Source of the DNA: Spartinivicinus poritis
GTDB taxonomy: Bacteria > Pseudomonadota > Gammaproteobacteria > Pseudomonadales > Zooshikellaceae
DNA length: 64,000 nucleotides
Reading direction: 5' to 3'
Assembly: GCF_028858535.1 (NCBI RefSeq)
Contig: NZ_JAPMOU010000019.1
Span: forward strand, 1 to 64,000
The notes beneath the pieces were generated by a model, which saw only the letters and a list, made by a program, of their open reading frames with translations, ran no database searches and was not told the origin of the DNA. Made by a program: the position numbers and the translations under genes. This document shows, piece by piece, positions 62,062-64,000 of the stretch (within the stretch, counting starts at the first letter, position 1; each line of letters begins with the position of its first letter).

Positions 62062-63978
62062 TTAAATGCTTTCTACCATCACACGAGTATCTGGTAAAAC
62101 TGACAAGTGTGGTATTTGCAAGTCTGGGCGTGACAAGCGACTGAGCGCATTCAGTGCTGATGCTATTGCTCCTTCCTGCCATCCAGGTAAAGAGGATACT
62201 TGGTCACCTACGATAAAAAAGTTTGGCTTTTCTTCCCCGTCTACTCCAGTTCCTTGAATTAATTGGTTAAAGTGCTTCACACTTTCTTGAGAGTCTTTAC
62301 CAACCAAATACCACTGTGCCCAGCCACCCTTAATATACGGCATGTTTTGCCATGCGATGGCAACGCCATGGGTTAAGCCATTACCAAATGCTTCACCAAA
62401 GAGCTTGGCTCCTTCTCTTGCTTGGTCAAGTCGCTTACTAACTGGCTCGTTACCCATCTTAAAAGCATTCTCCTGAAAATTATAACAACCTGTTAATGTA
62501 CCTTTTTTATCGTGGTAACCAGTTGAGGGATACCAAATTTGGGTAATTGGATTATCAGTCCAAGATATGCCGCCAAAAATTGGGACAACACCTATTTCAG
62601 AGTCAGGAACACTTAACATCTCTTCACTGACCTCTTTGTTGTATACATTACCAATTGTACTGCCTTGCCATAAATAACGATCGGCTTGCCATCCTACTTT
62701 TGTGGTACAGGCTAAAAATTTTGCTTCAGGAAATTCAGTTGTTTTACTGGGGTCTGGTGAAAATTGTGCTTGATATACCGCCTGGAGAGCCTGCTTGAAA
62801 CTTTCTGAAAAACCTTTGCCTACAGTTTTGCATTGTAGACGCTCAGAAAGTAGCTCCTTGAGGAAAGGGATGGCAGCATTACTAAAACAGTAATCGGCTG
62901 TATATACTTCACATTCTGTGCTGGCCATTTTGCTAACATAAATAGTAAACTGCTGTTTTATATCATCCCAATCTATTTTTTGTACAGGGCTGTTTAGGTG
63001 TACCGTACCACCAAGCGCTGCAATTTGTTGGGCGAAAGCATGTTGCACTCTATCCATTCCTCCAACAGGCTGGAAGAGAGTGGGTTGCCAAAGAAAGTCT
63101 TCTGGTTGATAGAAACGGGTTTTCTTCCAAAACTCAGAATCTAAAAGACTATTTAAACTTAAGGCTTCCGCTACTTCTCCACTATCTACACCAGGTAGTA
63201 TCGTATAGCCTGCTCTATCAGAAGCACCATCATCTTGGCCTTCGATATTGGCGCTAACTTGATATTTGCCTTCACTGGTTAAATTACCAAAAGTAACCAT
63301 TAAGCATTGTAATTTATTTATCAACTCTTGCTTGCTGGTGTCATCCTTTGTACTGGTTGCACTTTCAATTAGTGTTTGTGCATTTTGATATACCATTTCA
63401 GCTAGCCAACCTCTAGTATTATGATCTAATCGCCGATTAACAATTGGCTTGCCGTGAAAAGGCCCTCCTGCCATTTGGGTGAGATTTGAGCCGCTGTTCA
63501 TTACATAGACCTCTAGGTCAACACCAAACTTTTTCAAATAATGCAGCAGTCGTTTATGGCTAGAGGGAATTCGGCCAGGTCCTGCATTTAAATATGGTTC
63601 ACTATCATTTAGTGGGCGATCAAAACGAACGACTTGTGTTTCTCCAGGAGTAGAGTTAAATAGTTCTCTATCTTTATCTTCAGTTAAAGTATCACCTGTA
63701 CGTAAGGTTAAGCAACGGCCGCCAGTTCGGTTGTGTGCTTCCAATATAATTACTTCCATGCCTGACTGCTGAGCTAACAGCTCATAAGCAGTTGTTAAAC
63801 CGCCAATGCCTGAACCGATTATTACTGCTCGTTTACCAGAGAAAGCATTATTTTTTACTTTAACTGGGCCTGGTGTAGTCTTTTGTTGTTGATTTACTGC
63901 ATGATTTAATGCGGACCATGCGCAAGCGTGAGGGTTATTTTTCAAAAAATCTAAACGACTTTGCCCTGTTGTTGTCAT
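62062..63978 (-). CDS. Flavin-dependent amine / L-amino-acid oxidase
   Basis: 638 residues. The FAD Rossmann motif RAVIIGSGIGGLTTAYELL (GSGIGG at 55-60) is followed by VIILEAHNRTGGRCLTLRTGD, and the C-terminal FAD block is NFFIVGDQVSSLPGWQEGAIASALNAL. In between are the substrate-domain features of the PF01593 amine oxidase family, with GPGRIPSSHKRLLHYLKKFGV resembling L-amino-acid oxidases (GAMRIP-type motif). There is no clear signal peptide. Such enzymes oxidise amino acids to keto acids with ammonia and hydrogen peroxide and are often antimicrobial or part of pigment pathways; the substrate here cannot be assigned. An AGGAG site precedes the start (about 63985). Confidence 0.88.
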   Translation of the reverse strand: MTTTGQSRLDFLKNNPHACAWSALNHAVNQQQKTTPGPVKVKNNAFSGKRAVIIGSGIGGLTTAYELLAQQSGMEVIILEAHNRTGGRCLTLRTGDTLTEDKDRELFNSTPGETQVVRFDRPLNDSEPYLNAGPGRIPSSHKRLLHYLKKFGVDLEVYVMNSGSNLTQMAGGPFHGKPIVNRRLDHNTRGWLAEMVYQNAQTLIESATSTKDDTSKQELINKLQCLMVTFGNLTSEGKYQVSANIEGQDDGASDRAGYTILPGVDSGEVAEALSLNSLLDSEFWKKTRFYQPEDFLWQPTLFQPVGGMDRVQHAFAQQIAALGGTVHLNSPVQKIDWDDIKQQFTIYVSKMASTECEVYTADYCFSNAAIPFLKELLSERLQCKTVGKGFSESFKQALQAVYQAQFSPDPSKTTEFPEAKFLACTTKVGWQADRYLWQGSTIGNVYNKEVSEEMLSVPDSEIGVVPIFGGISWTDNPITQIWYPSTGYHDKKGTLTGCYNFQENAFKMGNEPVSKRLDQAREGAKLFGEAFGNGLTHGVAIAWQNMPYIKGGWAQWYLVGKDSQESVKHFNQLIQGTGVDGEEKPNFFIVGDQVSSLPGWQEGAIASALNALSRLSRPDLQIPHLSVLPDTRVMVESI

Positions 63979-64000
63979 CTCTCTTCTCCTTGATTTTGAT

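Overview
This window comes from a gammaproteobacterium, most like the marine Oceanospirillales/Hahellaceae group (Zooshikella- or Spartinivicinus-like). That placement is inferred from gene order, the LapA/RTX adhesins and an AT-leaning composition; no rRNA is present to prove it. The central block keeps the gene order familiar from Pseudomonas aeruginosa (DUF3392-hemW-rdgB-DUF4426-metW-metX-yggT-proC-yggS / pilT-pilU / ruvX-yqgE-tonB-gshB / pilGHIJK-chpABC), with local insertions and losses.

Layout. (1) 1-5049: end of a type VI secretion cassette: a VgrG cut by the window edge, a DUF4123 chaperone/adaptor, a Tle1-like (DUF2235) phospholipase effector and an overlapping lipoprotein with Sel1-like helices that is the likely immunity protein. 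(2) 5155-8520: DUF1460 amidase-like periplasmic protein, LysR regulator with LysE/RhtB exporter, DUF3392 membrane protein. (3) 8531-17544, minus strand: housekeeping genes (hemW, rdgB, DUF4426, metW-metX, a dynamin-like GTPase, yggT, proC, yggS). (4) 17734-20060: twitching motors pilT and pilU. (5) 20078-23609: ruvX enclosed by two 201-bp inverted repeats, then yqgE, tonB, gshB. (6) 23929-36585: complete Pil-Chp chemosensory cluster, with a 2193-residue ChpA. (7) 36586-38700: a terminator, a decayed IS4-type transposase and two little-known genes. (8) 39039-57788: a surface-adhesin locus: four proteins sharing a LapA-type N-terminal retention module, three with a TAAG LapG-type cleavage motif and C-terminal RTX/type I secretion signals and each carrying a different lectin-like module, followed by DUF2927, TolC-family and OmpA-family genes. 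(9) 57896-63978: a conserved hypothetical gene, a lipoprotein, nudF and a nadD-like gene, an orphan terminator that probably ends a small RNA, a periplasmic solute-binding protein and a flavin amine oxidase.

How it fits together: the window encodes the surface lifestyle of this cell. PilT/PilU retract type IV pili, Pil-Chp senses surfaces and controls them, and the LapA-like adhesins would hold the cell once it commits. The inner-membrane ABC and membrane-fusion parts of the type I exporter and the LapD/LapG control pair are not in the window.

The most notable new-looking signals are a 27-bp sequence conserved 62-65 bp upstream of all four retention-module genes, a retention-module protein that has lost both cleavage motif and secretion signal, the 201-bp inverted repeats around ruvX (with a diverged third copy near 58.3 kb), and a candidate small RNA near 60.5 kb.
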